From contig JAEDFR010000117.1 of assembly GCA_016297945.1 (NCBI GenBank), positions 1-6,797 on the forward strand: a stretch of 6,797 nucleotides of DNA. The letters are read 5' to 3'. Source of the DNA: Lachnospiraceae bacterium. Lineage in GTDB: Bacteria > Bacillota > Clostridia > Lachnospirales > Lachnospiraceae. Made by a program: the position numbers and the translations under genes. Below, piece by piece: positions 5,675-6,797 of this stretch (positions within the stretch are counted from its first letter, which is position 1; each line of letters starts with the position of its first letter). The notes beneath the pieces are model-generated. The model was given only the letters and a program-made list of their open reading frames with translations. It made no database searches and was not told where the DNA came from.

Positions 5675-6797
5675 GTGGAACATATCATTGAGTATTCAAG
5701 CGAAGAATTAAAAAAGACTCTGGAAAGAAATCTTGATGAGCTGAATGTATTTCGGTATAACAATGATTATCGTGATGCCCTGGGACCGGTATTTATGAAT
5801 AAATTAACGCAGTGGGAAGAGGATATTGCACATTGTAAGGAAAGTCCGTTTACACTTGCGGTCATAGGTGATTTTAAGAGAGGAAAGTCCACATTTATTA
5901 ATGCGCTGTTAGGTGAAGAGGTCGTTGCCACAGATGTTACAACAGAGACAGTAACTTTGAATCGAATTTCTTATGGTTTGTCAAGCAATGAGGCAGTGCT
6001 TTCCGGAAACCGCAGAGTTCGTCTGTCGGACAGTGAATTGAGACGTGAAAAACTGGAAAGTCTCATAAGTGAATTGGGAGAACCGATTGAGCGACTGGAA
6101 ATTAAACGCCCATGTGAGATATTAAAAAAGATTACGATTCTTGATACACCGGGTACGGGAGATGCCATGCAGGATTTCAGTGATGTGGTAAAAGAAAGTT
6201 TACTTCAGGCTGATGCTGTCATTTACGTGTATAATGTTCAGTATCCGCTGTCAAAAAGTGAACAGATGTTTTTAAAGGCCGCTGTTCTTCCTCAAAAATA
6301 TACCAGTTTATTTATGGTAGGCAATTTCAGCGATGTATTGGAAACAAAAGAATCCTATGATCGAATGGAAGAAATGCTCAAACAAAGAGTGTCCAGTCTT
6401 CTGCCGAATGTGGAGCCGTATATGATCAGTGCATTGGATGAACTTTGTCTTAAAATCGGTGAAGAAACGGAAGAAACAGAATTGACGCCTGTTCTTCGTG
6501 AACGTTTCAGCAATTTGCGCAGGGACCTGGATGATCTGGTTGATTCACGGGCCGATAATGTGGTTGTAGACCGGATTCAGAGACTGGCCATGACTATGGT
6601 GCGGGAGCTTGAGTCGATTCTTGATGCGCAGGAAGAAGGATTACATATCAGCATTTCTGATGCGGAGTCCATATTAAAAGATGCTGAGAGCAGCAGAAAT
6701 AACAGTATACAGGATACTTCTGAATTAATAGAGAGTCTGGGCCAGGTAATCAAAAATATGAAAGTTGAAACGAATGCCTGGATGGGAGAATTTATTC
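5675..6797 (+). CDS. Dynamin-like GTPase 3, cut off by the window end
   Basis: The frame is open from GTG 5675 to the last base, giving 374 codons of a longer protein. An N-terminal helical arm (1-57) leads into a GTPase domain: G1 is GDFKRGKST at 65-73, the G2 region is T92/T94 followed by 'LNRI', G3 is DTPG at 157-160, and the position expected for G4 reads NFSD (217-220), which keeps Asn and Asp but lacks the usual lysine. A G5-like 'ISAL' lies near 240-243. From about 265 onward the protein is helical and charged, as in dynamin stalk regions. It lacks the 'YVTKLTxES' block shared by GTPases 1 and 2, so it is a more distant relative. Starting at GTG puts the P-loop near residue 65, close to 56 and 57 in the other two. 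Whether it has a membrane paddle cannot be seen. Only the 3' end is missing; there is no sign of damage. Confidence 0.9.
   Translation, partial: MEHIIEYSSEELKKTLERNLDELNVFRYNNDYRDALGPVFMNKLTQWEEDIAHCKESPFTLAVIGDFKRGKSTFINALLGEEVVATDVTTETVTLNRISYGLSSNEAVLSGNRRVRLSDSELRREKLESLISELGEPIERLEIKRPCEILKKITILDTPGTGDAMQDFSDVVKESLLQADAVIYVYNVQYPLSKSEQMFLKAAVLPQKYTSLFMVGNFSDVLETKESYDRMEEMLKQRVSSLLPNVEPYMISALDELCLKIGEETEETELTPVLRERFSNLRRDLDDLVDSRADNVVVDRIQRLAMTMVRELESILDAQEEGLHISISDAESILKDAESSRNNSIQDTSELIESLGQVIKNMKVETNAWMGEFI

Overview
The window is one dense run of genes, all on the + strand, and looks like part of a single operon. It is probably from a Gram-positive member of the Clostridia, possibly Lachnospiraceae. 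The reasons are the moderately AT-rich sequence, the strong purine-rich Shine-Dalgarno sites (AGAGGAG, AGGGAGG, AAAGGGGG), the ATG and GTG starts and the general codon use. The taxonomic call is inference only. I see no RNA gene, insertion sequence, CRISPR array, terminator or convincing internal promoter. The gaps between genes are 18, 22, 59, 13 and 14 bases.

In order, the window holds: a 62-residue double zinc-ribbon protein (56-244); dynamin-like GTPase 1, 585 residues (263-2020); a 141-residue protein with a zinc-ribbon-15-like N-terminus and a second C-terminal zinc ribbon (2043-2468); dynamin-like GTPase 2, 718 residues with a long hydrophobic Gly/Ala-rich segment that resembles a membrane paddle (2528-4684); a 320-residue M48-type zinc metalloprotease (4698-5660); and dynamin-like GTPase 3, which starts at GTG 5675 and is cut off by the window end after 374 codons. 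The first 55 bases hold the ribosome binding site of the first gene and no complete gene.

The genes fit together as a membrane-acting GTPase set with a protease and zinc-ribbon partners. GTPases 1 and 2 are clear paralogues that share a 30-residue switch-region block. GTPase 3 is more diverged but has the same P-loop style and the same 'NRI' signature. Only GTPase 2 has a visible membrane-insertion segment, so GTPase 1 may be a soluble or regulatory partner, as in other tandem bacterial dynamin pairs. An M48 protease beside dynamin-like GTPases recalls mitochondrial OMA1, an M48 protease that cleaves the dynamin-family GTPase OPA1. That parallel is a hypothesis, not evidence of orthology. I do not recognise this six-gene arrangement as a named system. 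Membrane repair, envelope-stress response and phage defence are all open possibilities.
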